Counted from the stretch's first letter, positions 52,274 to 62,835 are shown. The stretch: 64,000 bases of DNA from Geothrix campi (GCF_024609265.1 NZ_JANHMP010000001.1:744001-808000), one strand, 5' to 3'. Notes: generated by a model not told the origin, from the sequence alone. Program-made: numbers and translations.

Positions 52274-53212
52274 ATGTCCCTAGCCATAGATGCGCTGCTC
52301 CTGGAACGGGAGGATGGGGTCCGGCTGCTGGGACCCCTGACCCTTCACCTGGCCCCCGGGGAGCGTCTGGGCCTGGTGGGAGAGAGCGGCTCCGGCAAGA
52401 GTCTGCTGGCACAGGCCCTCTTCGGGGTCCTGCCCTCTGGAGTGCGGCAGGCGGGGGGAAAGTTCACGGCGTTCGGCCTCCCCTTGGACCGCCCGGGAAA
52501 GGAGCGCGACCGCATCAGGGGGGCCCGGATGGCTTGGGTGCCCCAGGATCCCCGACAGGCCCTGAACCCCCTGCTGACCCTGGCCCAGCACTTGGCCCTG
52601 CTGCCGGGAATCCACCGGGAGGAAAGCCCCTCGGCCACACAAAGGCGGCTGGCACCCCTGTTGGAGCGCCTGGGATTGCCGGCAGGCGTGGATTTCAGCC
52701 GTCGCCTCCCCCACCAGATCAGCGGCGGGCAGCGCCAGCGGATCTGCCTGGCCATGGCCCTCTCCTGCGATCCCGAACTGCTGGTGCTGGACGAGCCCAC
52801 CACGGCCCTGGATCCCCTGGCCCAGAAGGCCTTCCTGGACCTGGTGCTCGACCTCCAGCGGGAGCGGAGCCTGGGCTTCCTGTGGATCACCCATGACCTG
52901 GGCCTGGGCTCCCAGGCCTGCGACCGGCTCCTGGTCCTCTATGGCGGAGAGGCCGTGGAGTCCGGACCAGCCGCCCGCCTGCTTTCAGCCCCAAGGCACC
53001 CCTACACGGCCCGCCTGCTGGCGGCCGCCCGGCGACAACCCTCATCCGAATCCGGCTTCCTTCCCGCTCCCCAGGACCGCCCTGCCGGGTGCCCCTTCCA
53101 GCCCCGGTGCCCGGATCTCCACGAGAACTGCAACCATTGGAGGCCCTGGCAGGGGAGCCCGCATGACGGCCTGCGTTGCGAGCGGCCGCTGGAACCCGCG
53201 CCCCGGGCGTGA
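52274..53212 (+). CDS. Oligopeptide/dipeptide-type ABC transporter ATPase (orphan)
   Basis: 312 residues. Walker A is GESGSGKSLL, the Q-loop WVPQDPRQALNPLLT, the signature SGGQRQRICLAMAL, Walker B LLVLDEPTTALDP and the H-loop ITHDLGLG. The C-terminal extension CPFQPRCPDLHENC with four Cys is the oligopeptide-transporter (OppD/DppD) hallmark, which can bind an iron-sulfur cluster. No permease or binding-protein genes adjoin it; guaB follows. The substrate is therefore unknown. Confidence 0.88.
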   Translation: MSLAIDALLLEREDGVRLLGPLTLHLAPGERLGLVGESGSGKSLLAQALFGVLPSGVRQAGGKFTAFGLPLDRPGKERDRIRGARMAWVPQDPRQALNPLLTLAQHLALLPGIHREESPSATQRRLAPLLERLGLPAGVDFSRRLPHQISGGQRQRICLAMALSCDPELLVLDEPTTALDPLAQKAFLDLVLDLQRERSLGFLWITHDLGLGSQACDRLLVLYGGEAVESGPAARLLSAPRHPYTARLLAAARRQPSSESGFLPAPQDRPAGCPFQPRCPDLHENCNHWRPWQGSPHDGLRCERPLEPAPRA

Positions 53213-53263
53213 GACCATGGGATGCAAGGTCCCGCAGGCAGCGGGTCCGGAAAAAGGCTCCCC

Positions 53264-54724
<1,461 letters not shown>

Positions 54725-54790
54725 AAGGTCCGTCCGGAGTCTGACCAGAGATCCCGGACAACGCTTGCGTTGCCCGAGGGGGGCGGAGGG

Positions 54791-54886
54791 CTCGCAGGCT
54801 GCCCGCCTGCGAGTAGAAATGAAGAAGCGGCGCACTGCGCCGCCGCAGGAGGCCGTACCTCCAGACTCCAGACTCCAGACTCCAGA
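54791..54886. repeat. Two hairpins and a 7-bp tandem repeat between guaB and pyrC
   Basis: In this 197-base gap, CTCGCAGGC (54791-54799) pairs with GCCTGCGAG (54805-54813), and GCGGCGC (54827-54833) pairs with GCGCCGC (54837-54843). Four perfect copies of CTCCAGA follow at 54859-54886, ending 35 bases before the pyrC start. The hairpins may terminate guaB; the tandem repeat may be a regulatory or slippage site. Confidence 0.7.
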
Positions 54887-54921
54887 CTTTCGTTAGACTT
54901 AAACCCGTCTCCGGAGCCCCC

Positions 54922-56214
54922 ATGTCCCTCCTCGTGAAGAACGTCCGCCTTGTGGATCCAGCGCAGAACCTGGACGGGCCGGGAGCGCTGCTGGTGATCG
55001 AAGGCGCCGTGGTGGCCCTCGGGGCAGACCTGGAGCGCGATCCGCTCGCGGTGGGGGCCGACATCCTCGACGGCGGGGGCGCGGTCCTGGCGCCGGGTTT
55101 CGTGGATCTGCACGTGCACTTCCGCGAGCCGGGGCAGACCCGCAAGGAGAGCATCGAGACGGGCAGCCGGGCGGCGGTGGCCGGCGGATTCAGCTCGGTG
55201 TGCGCCATGGCCAACACCAAGCCCGTGAACGACAGCGTGGCCATCACCGAGATGATGCTGGCCCGCGCGGCCAAGGCGAACCTCTGCCGCTACTTCCCCA
55301 TCGGCACCGTCAGCCGCGAGATGAAGGGCGAGGAGCTGGCGGACATGGGAACCCTGAAGGCCGCGGGCTGCGTCGCCTTCTCCGACGACGGGCTGCCCAT
55401 CGGCAACGCCTCGCTCATGCGGCGGGCCCTGGAATACACCCGCTGGCTGGACGTCCCCGTGGTGGCTCACGAGGAGGACAAGGATCTGGCGGGCAAAGGC
55501 TACATGCACGAAGGCGCCGTGAGCGCCTCGCTCGGCTGCCTGGGCATCCCGGCGGCGGCGGAGGAGGCCATGGTGGCCCGGGACATCGTGCTGGCGGAGC
55601 ACACGGGTGGCCATCTGCACCTGGCCCACCTCAGCACCAAAGGGTCGCTGCGCATGGTGCGCGAGGCCAAAGCCCGCGGCCTGGCCGTCACCTGCGAGGT
55701 GACGCCGCACCACTTCGCCCTGTCGGACAAGGAGCTGATGAAGTTCGACAGTGACTACAAGATGAACCCCCCCCTGCGCACCGAGGCCGATATCCAGGCG
55801 GTGCTGGAGGCCATCGCCGACGGCACTGTGGATGCCATCGCCACGGACCACGCCCCCCACGGCTGGGATGACAAGGAAGTGGAACTGCCCATCGCCGCCT
55901 TCGGCGTCATCGGCCTGGAGACGGCCCTCCCCCTCACCCTGGAGCTGCTGGTGAACCGCAAGGTCATCAGCCTGGCCAAGGCCATCAGCCTGCTGGCCTG
56001 GGAGCCCGCCAAGGTGTTCCACCTCGACCGCCAGGGCCTGGGCACCCTCAAACCAGGCACCCCCGCCGACTTCGTGCTCTTCGATCCGAACGCCCAGGTC
56101 CAGGTGGACCGCGCTTTCATCCAGTCCAAGTCCTACAACACGCCTTTCAAGGGATGGAGCCTGCCCGGAAAGATCCTGGGCACCTGGGTGGGCGGCGAGA
56201 GGGTATGGGGGTAG
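54922..56214 (+). CDS. pyrC: Dihydroorotase, class I
   Basis: Cyclises carbamoyl aspartate to dihydroorotate in pyrimidine synthesis. 430 residues from ATG 54922, the class I (PyrC/CAD-type) length. Metal-binding and substrate motifs: LAPGFVDLHVHFREPGQTRKE, GFSSVCAMANTKPVND, CVAFSDDGLPI, HLAHLSTKGSLR, TCEVTPHHFALSD, and DAIATDHAPHG. Other pyr genes are not adjacent. Confidence 0.95.
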   Translation: MSLLVKNVRLVDPAQNLDGPGALLVIEGAVVALGADLERDPLAVGADILDGGGAVLAPGFVDLHVHFREPGQTRKESIETGSRAAVAGGFSSVCAMANTKPVNDSVAITEMMLARAAKANLCRYFPIGTVSREMKGEELADMGTLKAAGCVAFSDDGLPIGNASLMRRALEYTRWLDVPVVAHEEDKDLAGKGYMHEGAVSASLGCLGIPAAAEEAMVARDIVLAEHTGGHLHLAHLSTKGSLRMVREAKARGLAVTCEVTPHHFALSDKELMKFDSDYKMNPPLRTEADIQAVLEAIADGTVDAIATDHAPHGWDDKEVELPIAAFGVIGLETALPLTLELLVNRKVISLAKAISLLAWEPAKVFHLDRQGLGTLKPGTPADFVLFDPNAQVQVDRAFIQSKSYNTPFKGWSLPGKILGTWVGGERVWG

Positions 56215-56369
56215 GCCCCCAAAAATTCTTTCCAGAACCGAATGGACGGGCCGTTCCCGCTGGGGTTATTCCCGGGGACGGCCCATCCTGTTGCATCCCC
56301 GCATCCGGTTGGGGCGGACCTCAGGTCTCACCCATCGTTGTCGCTCATCGCCGTGAAAGGAATCGATCG

Positions 56370-56819
56370 ATGCGCAAGAATCTCCTCGTTCTTGCCCTTG
56401 TGGCGCTTTCCTCTCTTTGTTCCCTCTTGGCAACACCCGCCAGCCATGGGGAGCTCAAACAGCAGGTGAAGGACACTGAACGTGCTTTCGCGCAGACGAT
56501 GGCCAGGCGGGACCACCTCGCCTTCGCCTCCTTCCTCTCAGAGGAAGCCATCTTTTTTTCTGGTGATAAACCGCTTCATGGCAAGCAGGAGATCGCGAAG
56601 GGGTGGAGGCGGTTTTTCGAAAAGCCTGAAGCTCCCTTTTCCTGGGAGCCAGAATCCGTTGAAGTCCTCGATTCCGGCAATCTCGCTCTCAGCACCGGTC
56701 CGGTTCACGATTCAAAAGGCAGGTTGATCGGGACCTTCACGTCGATCTGGCGGCTGGAAGAACCAGGAAAATGGCGCATCGTTTTTGACAAAGGAAGTCC
56801 CGGTTGCGGCAAGCCCTAG
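56370..56819 (+). CDS. Exported NTF2-fold (DUF4440/SnoaL-like) protein
   Basis: 149 residues from ATG 56370 with signal peptide (NLLVLALVALSSLCSLLATPAS). The body matches DUF4440 ketosteroid-isomerase-like proteins: DTERAFAQTMARRDHLAF, FLSEEAIFFSGDKPLHGKQEI, VLDSGNLALSTGPV, GTFTSIWRLEEPGKWRIVFDKG. Codon usage is visibly less GC-rich than its neighbours (for example the T-run at 56552-56558), which may reflect later acquisition. Function unknown. Confidence 0.82.
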   Translation: MRKNLLVLALVALSSLCSLLATPASHGELKQQVKDTERAFAQTMARRDHLAFASFLSEEAIFFSGDKPLHGKQEIAKGWRRFFEKPEAPFSWEPESVEVLDSGNLALSTGPVHDSKGRLIGTFTSIWRLEEPGKWRIVFDKGSPGCGKP

Positions 56820-57012
56820 GCCATTCACGCATGGTGGCTTCGGTGCTATCGGACCCAGCGCAGCCGCCCGGTCGACGAAAAAGTTGTCTGATCGTCAAAC
56901 ACCGCAAGAGTCGGGTGGCCCAGGCCCGGGCGGGGCGGCATCCTCGAATCGGATTCCCGGCGATCGAGAATCGTTCTCAGCCCCGCCGGTCCCCCTGTTC
57001 GAGGTGCCTGTG

Positions 57013-57531
57013 ATGAACACGACGGTGCGCAGTGCGGCTGCGGAAGATGTCGAAGCCATCGCCTCCCTGGGCCGGAAGAGCTTCTCCTGGGCCTTCGGGG
57101 CGCTGTTCCGGGAAGACGTGCTGGCCCGCTATCTGGACGGGACGTACTCCGCCCGGAAGATCGCCGGAAGCCTGGCCAAGGCGGCCAACCTCTACTTCGT
57201 GGCCGAAGCGGAGGGCCGTCTCCAGGGGTTCCTGAAGTTGAAGGCGGGTGGTGCGGAGGCCTGGCAGGTCCAGAAGCTCTACGTGGACCCGGATCTGATC
57301 CAGAGCGGGATCGGACGGCGGCTCATGCAGGCGGGCGAGGAGGCGATGAGGGCCCGGAAGGCCCCGTCCGCCTGGCTGGTGGTGTACCACGGCAACGACC
57401 GCGCCATCCGCTTCTACCGGGGCCTGGGCTACGCGGAAACGGGCGTGGAATTCCATGACTTCGAGGACATCCGGATCGAGTTCCGGCGGATGTCGAAGGC
57501 CTACGTCCCTCCCGCGGGCGCCCTGCCCTGA
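57013..57531 (+). CDS. GNAT-family N-acetyltransferase
   Basis: 172 residues from ATG 57013. It begins TTVRSAAAEDVEAIASL and has the acetyl-CoA-binding beta-bulge segment VQKLYVDPDLIQSGIGRRLMQ (Q/RxxGxG/A form) and the C-terminal HGNDRAIRFYRGLGYAETG. The open frame runs upstream to 56785 without protein-like character, and the 193 bases before the ATG hold no other gene. Substrate unknown. Confidence 0.86.
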   Translation: MNTTVRSAAAEDVEAIASLGRKSFSWAFGALFREDVLARYLDGTYSARKIAGSLAKAANLYFVAEAEGRLQGFLKLKAGGAEAWQVQKLYVDPDLIQSGIGRRLMQAGEEAMRARKAPSAWLVVYHGNDRAIRFYRGLGYAETGVEFHDFEDIRIEFRRMSKAYVPPAGALP

Positions 57532-57580
57532 GACAGGTCCGGCGTCGGCCCCACCTGCCATTCCCTCCAAGGAGCTTCCG

Positions 57581-58507
57581 TTGAACGGCGACCTCTACCT
57601 GGCCGACGCCCTCAAGCGCTTCCGCGAAGCGCGCGCCCAGTGCGACCGCGCCCTCGCACAGGTGCCCGTGGAACGCTGGACGCACCGGCTGGATCCGGAA
57701 TCCAACAGCCTGGCTACGCTGATGCTGCACCTCTCGGGCAACATGCTCTCCCGCTGGACCGACTTCCTGACCACCGATGGCGAGAAGCCGGATCGTGACC
57801 GCGACGCTGAGTTCGAGGATCCAGAAGCCTTCGACCCACAGGCCCTGCGTGACCGCTGGGAACGGGGCTGGATCTGCCTCTTCGATACCCTGGAAAGCCT
57901 CACCGCCGCCGACCTCGAGCGCACGGTGACCATCCGGCATGAGCCCCACACCGTGCTCGAGGCCATCAACCGCCAACTCGCCCACTACCCCTACCACGCG
58001 GGCCAGATCGTCTTCCTCGCGAAGTTCCTGAGGCGCGACTCCTGGCAGACGCTCAGCGTCGCCAGGGGTGGCACCGCGGCCTACAACGCCGCCAAGATGA
58101 AGGATCACCCCAGGCCTGACGTCCCGCCACCCGGAGTCCCCATGCCACTCACCCCACGAAACCTGGTCTCGGACTGGGTCGAGGCCTTCAACCGCGGCGA
58201 TGCCGAGGCGCTGGCCGCGATGTACCACGAAGACGCGGTGAACCACCAGGTGGCCGAAACCCCGGTGGCGGGCCGAGAGGCGATCCGGGCCATGTTCACG
58301 CGGGAGTTCGCGGCGGCGGAGATGGTGTGCCTGGTGGAGAACCTCTTCGAGGATGGCGAGTGGGCGATCCTCGAGTGGCGCGATCCCCTGGGCCTGCGCG
58401 GCTGCGGCTTCTTCCGCGTGGTGGACGGGAGGATCGCCTTCCAGCGCGGCTACTGGGACAAGCTCAGCTTCCTCCGCCAGTACGGCCTGCCCATCCCGCC
58501 AGCCTGA
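57581..58507 (+). CDS. Fusion of DinB-like (DUF1572) and SnoaL-like domains
   Basis: 308 residues from TTG 57581, chosen because AAGGAG lies six bases upstream. Residues 1 to about 175 form a four-helix DinB/DUF1572 domain with metal-ligand-like histidines in LATLMLHLSGNMLSRW and LAHYPYHAGQIVFLAK. Residues about 185-308 form an NTF2-fold SnoaL-like domain (VEAFNRGDAEALAAMYHEDAV, GREAIRAMF, GFFRVVDGRIAFQRGYWDKL). The join contains an internal ATG at 58141 with GGAG upstream, so the second domain could also be translated separately. No function can be assigned; the two domains occur as separate proteins elsewhere. The end overlaps the convergent regulator gene by 44 bases. Confidence 0.83.
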   Translation: MNGDLYLADALKRFREARAQCDRALAQVPVERWTHRLDPESNSLATLMLHLSGNMLSRWTDFLTTDGEKPDRDRDAEFEDPEAFDPQALRDRWERGWICLFDTLESLTAADLERTVTIRHEPHTVLEAINRQLAHYPYHAGQIVFLAKFLRRDSWQTLSVARGGTAAYNAAKMKDHPRPDVPPPGVPMPLTPRNLVSDWVEAFNRGDAEALAAMYHEDAVNHQVAETPVAGREAIRAMFTREFAAAEMVCLVENLFEDGEWAILEWRDPLGLRGCGFFRVVDGRIAFQRGYWDKLSFLRQYGLPIPPA

Positions 58508-59414
58508 CTTCGGCCTTCGCGTCCATCCGCGGCGCCACCGCAGCCCGCGCGGCCTCCCCCGTGGCCTGCTGGGCAAGATAGTCGGCGATGGTCCGGTGGA
58601 CCTGGTGCAATTCCTCGGGCGAGACGGGGAAGGTGCGATCCCCCCGGCTGCGCCCCTGGGCATCCCTAAGGTTCACGTGGATCCGGTAGCCCTGTGTCCC
58701 CCGGTCCAGAGTCCAGGTGAGGGTCAGCGCGGCCTTCGGCAGGGGCCTGTCCACACTGGGCCTGGCTTCGGCGGACTGGATATCCAGGTTCGGGGCGTTC
58801 ACAAGGTCCTGGGTGACCTGTCGGGACAGGGCGGAAGCGAAGTAATCCACAGCGGGGTCACCCGTCACGTTGGCCAGCGGGGTGACGACCAGGGTCGTGG
58901 TGGGGGTCCTCATGACCCCCCAAAGCATCACGCCAGCGCCCAGGAGGCCCAGCCCGAGAGCGACTCCGAACCACAGCTTCCAGGGCCGCCACAGCCGGCG
59001 GTCCCGAGTGGGCGTGACCGCGTCCATCCCGGGACCAGACAGGGGCCTGAAGACCGGCATCGGGAAGGATCCGGAGGGCGGAGGGGGCTTGCCCGGGAGG
59101 GGGACCACCTTCCCCACGAAGCGGTAGCCCTTGCGGGGGATCGTCTCGATGAAGAGGGGTGCCTCCGCCGAGTCCCCGAGCACTTGGCGGAGGCGCCAGG
59201 CGGCCGCATTGAGACCATCCTCGAAGCCGACGTGGATGTCCCCGGACCAGACCCGCTTCTGGAGCTCCTCGCGCCCCACGATCTGGCCCGGCCGCTCGAG
59301 CAGGCAAAGCAGCAGCTTGAGGGGCTGGTCCTGGATCCGGACGCAATCCTCGCCCTTCCGGAGTTCGCCCGTGTGGGGGTCCAGCTCGAATCCGCCAAAG
59401 GCCAGCCGCGTCAT
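58464..59414 (-). CDS. CadC-like membrane-anchored winged-helix regulator
   Basis: 316 residues. N-terminal OmpR/PhoB-type winged helix (about 1-105: FGGFELDPHTGELRKG, QPLKLLLCLLERPGQIVGREEL, NAAAWRLRQVLGD, FIETIPRKGYRFVG), then a proline-rich linker, one TM helix (LWFGVALGLGLLGAGVMLWGV, about 148-168), and an extracytoplasmic domain beginning VVTPLANVTGDPAVDYFASAL. That domain is of the TolB/FlgO-like type found in acidobacterial regulators. Signal unknown. The next gene pair includes a kinase with a similar sensory segment. Confidence 0.85.
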   Translation of the reverse strand: MTRLAFGGFELDPHTGELRKGEDCVRIQDQPLKLLLCLLERPGQIVGREELQKRVWSGDIHVGFEDGLNAAAWRLRQVLGDSAEAPLFIETIPRKGYRFVGKVVPLPGKPPPPSGSFPMPVFRPLSGPGMDAVTPTRDRRLWRPWKLWFGVALGLGLLGAGVMLWGVMRTPTTTLVVTPLANVTGDPAVDYFASALSRQVTQDLVNAPNLDIQSAEARPSVDRPLPKAALTLTWTLDRGTQGYRIHVNLRDAQGRSRGDRTFPVSPEELHQVHRTIADYLAQQATGEAARAAVAPRMDAKAEVRLAGWAGRTGGGS

Positions 59415-59671
59415 TCGGCACTCCCAGGGAGCGTCGCAAGTATGCGACCAACCGGGTCATCTTCAACCTGTCATCTCACCTGGATCTAACAACCTCCTCG
59501 CGCCTCCGCAAGGGACCTGGAATCACCCATCCAACCATCCATATACCTTCATTTGAACCGTCAGATAGCGGTCATGGCGCGGTGAGGTGCCCGGGCCAAG
59601 GTTGGGCCTTGCCGCAGCCACCCGCTCGGCGCCACCTGGGCCCGGCTGGGTCCCTTCCACGGAGGTGTTCC

Positions 59672-60232
59672 ATGTTCCGACCAACCACCCTGCTCGCCCT
59701 GGCAGCCCTCACCACCTCACTCGTCGCCGAGGATTTCGGCCCCGTGGTGAAGGCGGCTGGCATCGTCTACCAGGGGATGAATCACTTCGGCGTCGTCTGC
59801 AACTACGGCCGCAGCCAGGACCAGGTGGCCGATCTCCAGCGGGCCCTGCCTGATGGCTCCATCCTCACCGTGATCGATGTGCGCCATCCCATGCAGGTTG
59901 GCCGCGCCAGCACGATGATCCAGCAGCGCCGCGTGGAGTTGCTGGCCCTGCTGCCTCGCGACCCCCTGATCTGCGACGGTTCTGATCTCGCTACGAGTCT
60001 CGTGGCGAAGCTCAAGGGCAGCATCCCTGCCTTCGGCACCACGCCCGCGGCTCTGAAGAACGGCTGCGTCATGGCCTTGGGCCAGGCGACCAACTGGGAG
60101 CTGCTGTTCAATCCCAAGTTGCTGGATCTCGACCTGCAGAGGGGCGTCATCGAAGACGTCACCATCACTCCCTGGCAGAACGGCACCAAGGGAGGGCCCG
60201 CCACCCTGGATCTGGTGTTCCAGTACAAGTGA
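59672..60232 (+). CDS. Exported protein of unknown function
   Basis: 186 residues from ATG 59672, with GGAGG upstream and a signal peptide (MFRPTTLLALAALTTSLVA). The mature part has an alternating beta/alpha pattern (GMNHFGVVCNYGRSQDQVADL, GSILTVIDVRHPMQ, RVELLALLPRDPLICDGSDLA). This is reminiscent of a periplasmic binding-protein lobe such as an ABC substrate-binding PhnD-like or ABC_sub_bind domain, but I do not recognise a family. The 257-base gap upstream, divergent from the CadC-like gene, contains no other gene. Confidence 0.7.
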   Translation: MFRPTTLLALAALTTSLVAEDFGPVVKAAGIVYQGMNHFGVVCNYGRSQDQVADLQRALPDGSILTVIDVRHPMQVGRASTMIQQRRVELLALLPRDPLICDGSDLATSLVAKLKGSIPAFGTTPAALKNGCVMALGQATNWELLFNPKLLDLDLQRGVIEDVTITPWQNGTKGGPATLDLVFQYK

Positions 60233-60248
60233 GCGCTCGTCTGGCCCG

Positions 60249-60276
60249 GAAGCGCCCCGCTCCAGCGGGGCGCTTC
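60249..60276. terminator. 13-bp stem-loop between convergent exported-protein and kinase genes
   Basis: GAAGCGCCCCGCT (60249-60261) pairs with AGCGGGGCGCTTC (60264-60276), with a true loop of about four bases and TT following. It abuts the stop of the minus-strand kinase gene at 60277. Confidence 0.75.
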
Positions 60277-62835
60277 TTATGAACCCAAGGAGGAGGCCAC
60301 CGCGATGTATCTATGCAACTCCTCCAGAGGCTTATGGAGGTATTCCGGCAACTCTCCCCGGGCCTTGGCCTGGTCCAGGTGCCGCGCCACCATGGCGGCG
60401 CCATCCCGCGTGGCCCGCAGAATTCGCGTGAAGCGGGGATCGCCCCGGAGGCGCTGCATCTCCGGGTTGTCCAGGAGCCAATCCAGGCAGGGGATGGCCC
60501 CCATGTCCACGCTCCGCTGGAGGAGCCGGAAGGCATCGTCGGCCAAGCCCACCCGCACGAGGTAGGGGGCCTCGAACAACACCGCATTCCCAATGTCGAT
60601 GGCCCGCTCCTTGGGGCCGAGCCAGTGGGCCAGGAGGGGCCCCGCGAGAGCCCGGGCCTCTGCCTCCTGGCCACGCTCCACCGCACACCAGAACCGGACC
60701 GTGGTCCCGAGGGGCCGGCCCAGGCGCGCGTAGTGGGCCTCCACCTCTTCCAGGCGACCCAGGCGGGCCAGGGCGTAGGGCCGGACCGTGCCGTTCAGCA
60801 GGGCGTGCCCCGGCTCCCTCAGGAGAGCCCGGTCCGCGATGGCCAATGCCTCCTCCGCCCGGCCCATCCAGGCGAGGCCCAGCGCGACGAAGGCGGGCCC
60901 CGTGAGATCCATGGGCTCCAGTTCCATGGACCGCCGGCCCCCCGCGATGAAGAGCCCCTCCGAGCCCGGCCCGGACAGGATGGTGGCCATGGTGATGTGG
61001 ACCTGGGCCTGCTGCGGGGCGAGGCAGACCCCCTTTACCGCGTACTCCACGGCCAGGTCGGAGTTCTCCCTGCGGCTCTGCACCTCCACCGCCCCGAGAA
61101 GGCTCCACGCCAGGCCGCAGCGCGGGTCGATGTCCAGGGCCCGGCGCGCCCAGGTGGCCGCCAATTGCCGCTCGGCTTCCCCGTCCTGGGCCGTGCCCGC
61201 CTCGTAGGACCGCCACCCGTGGAGGCAGGCCAGCTGCACCGCGGCCTCGCTATGCCGCGGATCCAGGCGGAAGACTTTCTCGAAGGCCGCCACGGCCTGG
61301 TCGTAGTCCTCGCTCCGCCCCAGCGCCCGATAGCGGTACTGGAAATGCCGCCCTTCGCCGAAGGCCAGCTCGGCCTCGGAACCGGTAGCGGGCCGGGCCA
61401 CGACCTGGGTCAGCCCCTCCTCCCGGGTCAGGGTGCGGGCCACCGCCTCTGCCGCCTCGCGGACCAGGTCGTTGTAGTCCGCCTGGGTGCCTTCGTACTG
61501 ATGTCCCCACCGCACCTTCCAGGTCCGGGTATCCACCAGCTGCACGTTGAGGATCAGGCGCTTCGCCTTCTTGGTGATGGTGGTGACCACCAGGTGATCC
61601 GCCTGGTAGGCCTCTTTGGCCTGGGCCAGATCGCCCTTCCATTTCTCCATCTGGAAGCTGGAGGGAGGAGCCTTCGTGTCCAGCCCCTCCACCTTGGCCA
61701 GCAGGGTCGACAGGGTGTTGGAAACGGCGTCCGCCAGGTAGGCCGAATCGTCGGCCCCGTACACCCGCGCAGGCAGGGCCAGCACGCTGGGAAGAGCCGG
61801 TGTGGTGGCTGCCGGCGGCACAGGGGTCCGCTGGCTCCGCCGCCAGGCATAGATGCTGACTCCCGAGCCCAGGAGAACCAGGGCCATCCCCGCGGCCAGG
61901 ATCTGGGGGCGAGGCACCGTCCGGGGATGGCGCGCCAAATCCGGGACGGGACGGGGCCCCAGGTCCGTTCGAGCGGCGAAGCGCAGGGCCTCTCCCAGCT
62001 CCCGGGCAGTCCGGAAGCGCTGCCCGGGATCCTTCGCCAGACAGACCCGGAGGATGCGACCCAGGGGCGAGGGCAGCCGCTCAGCGCCCTGGGAGACTTG
62101 GGGTCGGCCTGCGAGGATGGCCCGCATGGTTTCCGCGTGGGTGGCGCGGAGGAAGGGGTGGCCTCCCGTCGTCATCTCCCACAGGATCACACCCAGGCTG
62201 AAGAGATCGCTGCGGGCGTCCACCTTCCTGCCCTGGACCTGCTCGGGGCTCATGTAGTTGGCCGTGCCCATGACGAGGCCGGATTCGGTGAGGCCGCTGT
62301 TCGTCGAGGCGACTCCATCGGCCGGGGTGGCCTCTGGTGGCTGGGTCTGAGCCTGCTGCAGCTTGGCCAGTCCGAAATCGAGGATCTTCACGTGGCCGTG
62401 GACCGTCAGCATCAGATTCTCGGGCTTGAGGTCCCGATGGATGATGCCTTTGGCATGGGCTGCCTCCAAGCCATCCGCCACGGCCGCCGCGAGCTCAGCA
62501 GCCTTGCGCCAGGGTATGGGTCCGGTGGCCATGCGCCGCCGCAGCGTGGAGCCCTCCACCAGTTCCATCACCAGGTAGGGGAGACCGTGGTCCTCGCCGG
62601 CATCGAAAACCTGGACCACGCTGGGATGGGACATGGCTGCCAGCACGCGCGTTTCCTGGTGGAACCGCCGCAGCCTCGCCGGATCGGAGGCGAAGGATTC
62701 AGCCAGGACCTTGATCGCCACCTCTCGGCCCAGCTTCGTGTCCCGGGCCCGGAAGACTTTCCCCATGCCGCCCGCTCCGAGGGTGCCGACAATCTCGTAG
62801 GCACCGACGGACGAGCCGCAGGCAAGGGGTGGCAT
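60277..62835 (-). CDS. Membrane Ser/Thr protein kinase with extracytoplasmic TPR region
   Basis: 852 residues from ATG 62835 with GGAGG upstream. Kinase domain at 12-290: glycine loop GTLGAGGMGKVF (17-28), K42, catalytic HRDLKPEN (D135), DFG (D153), and SPEQ in place of APE. A TM helix (311-331) is followed by a TolB/FlgO-like segment (VYGADDSAYLADAVSNTLSTLL, ADHLVVTTITKKAKRLILNVQL) and TPR-like helices to the end. This is the PknB-like acidobacterial architecture. The second part resembles the domain of the CadC-like protein at 58464-59414. Targets unknown. Confidence 0.92.
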   Translation of the reverse strand: MPPLACGSSVGAYEIVGTLGAGGMGKVFRARDTKLGREVAIKVLAESFASDPARLRRFHQETRVLAAMSHPSVVQVFDAGEDHGLPYLVMELVEGSTLRRRMATGPIPWRKAAELAAAVADGLEAAHAKGIIHRDLKPENLMLTVHGHVKILDFGLAKLQQAQTQPPEATPADGVASTNSGLTESGLVMGTANYMSPEQVQGRKVDARSDLFSLGVILWEMTTGGHPFLRATHAETMRAILAGRPQVSQGAERLPSPLGRILRVCLAKDPGQRFRTARELGEALRFAARTDLGPRPVPDLARHPRTVPRPQILAAGMALVLLGSGVSIYAWRRSQRTPVPPAATTPALPSVLALPARVYGADDSAYLADAVSNTLSTLLAKVEGLDTKAPPSSFQMEKWKGDLAQAKEAYQADHLVVTTITKKAKRLILNVQLVDTRTWKVRWGHQYEGTQADYNDLVREAAEAVARTLTREEGLTQVVARPATGSEAELAFGEGRHFQYRYRALGRSEDYDQAVAAFEKVFRLDPRHSEAAVQLACLHGWRSYEAGTAQDGEAERQLAATWARRALDIDPRCGLAWSLLGAVEVQSRRENSDLAVEYAVKGVCLAPQQAQVHITMATILSGPGSEGLFIAGGRRSMELEPMDLTGPAFVALGLAWMGRAEEALAIADRALLREPGHALLNGTVRPYALARLGRLEEVEAHYARLGRPLGTTVRFWCAVERGQEAEARALAGPLLAHWLGPKERAIDIGNAVLFEAPYLVRVGLADDAFRLLQRSVDMGAIPCLDWLLDNPEMQRLRGDPRFTRILRATRDGAAMVARHLDQAKARGELPEYLHKPLEELHRYIAVASSLGS

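Noticed and set aside
54859-54886. CRISPR-like array
   Set aside because: The unit is only 7 bp with no spacers; it is a simple tandem repeat.
61820-62000. Frameshift in the Ser/Thr kinase between kinase and TPR parts
   Set aside because: The frame is continuous through the TM helix and the architecture is standard for acidobacterial kinases.
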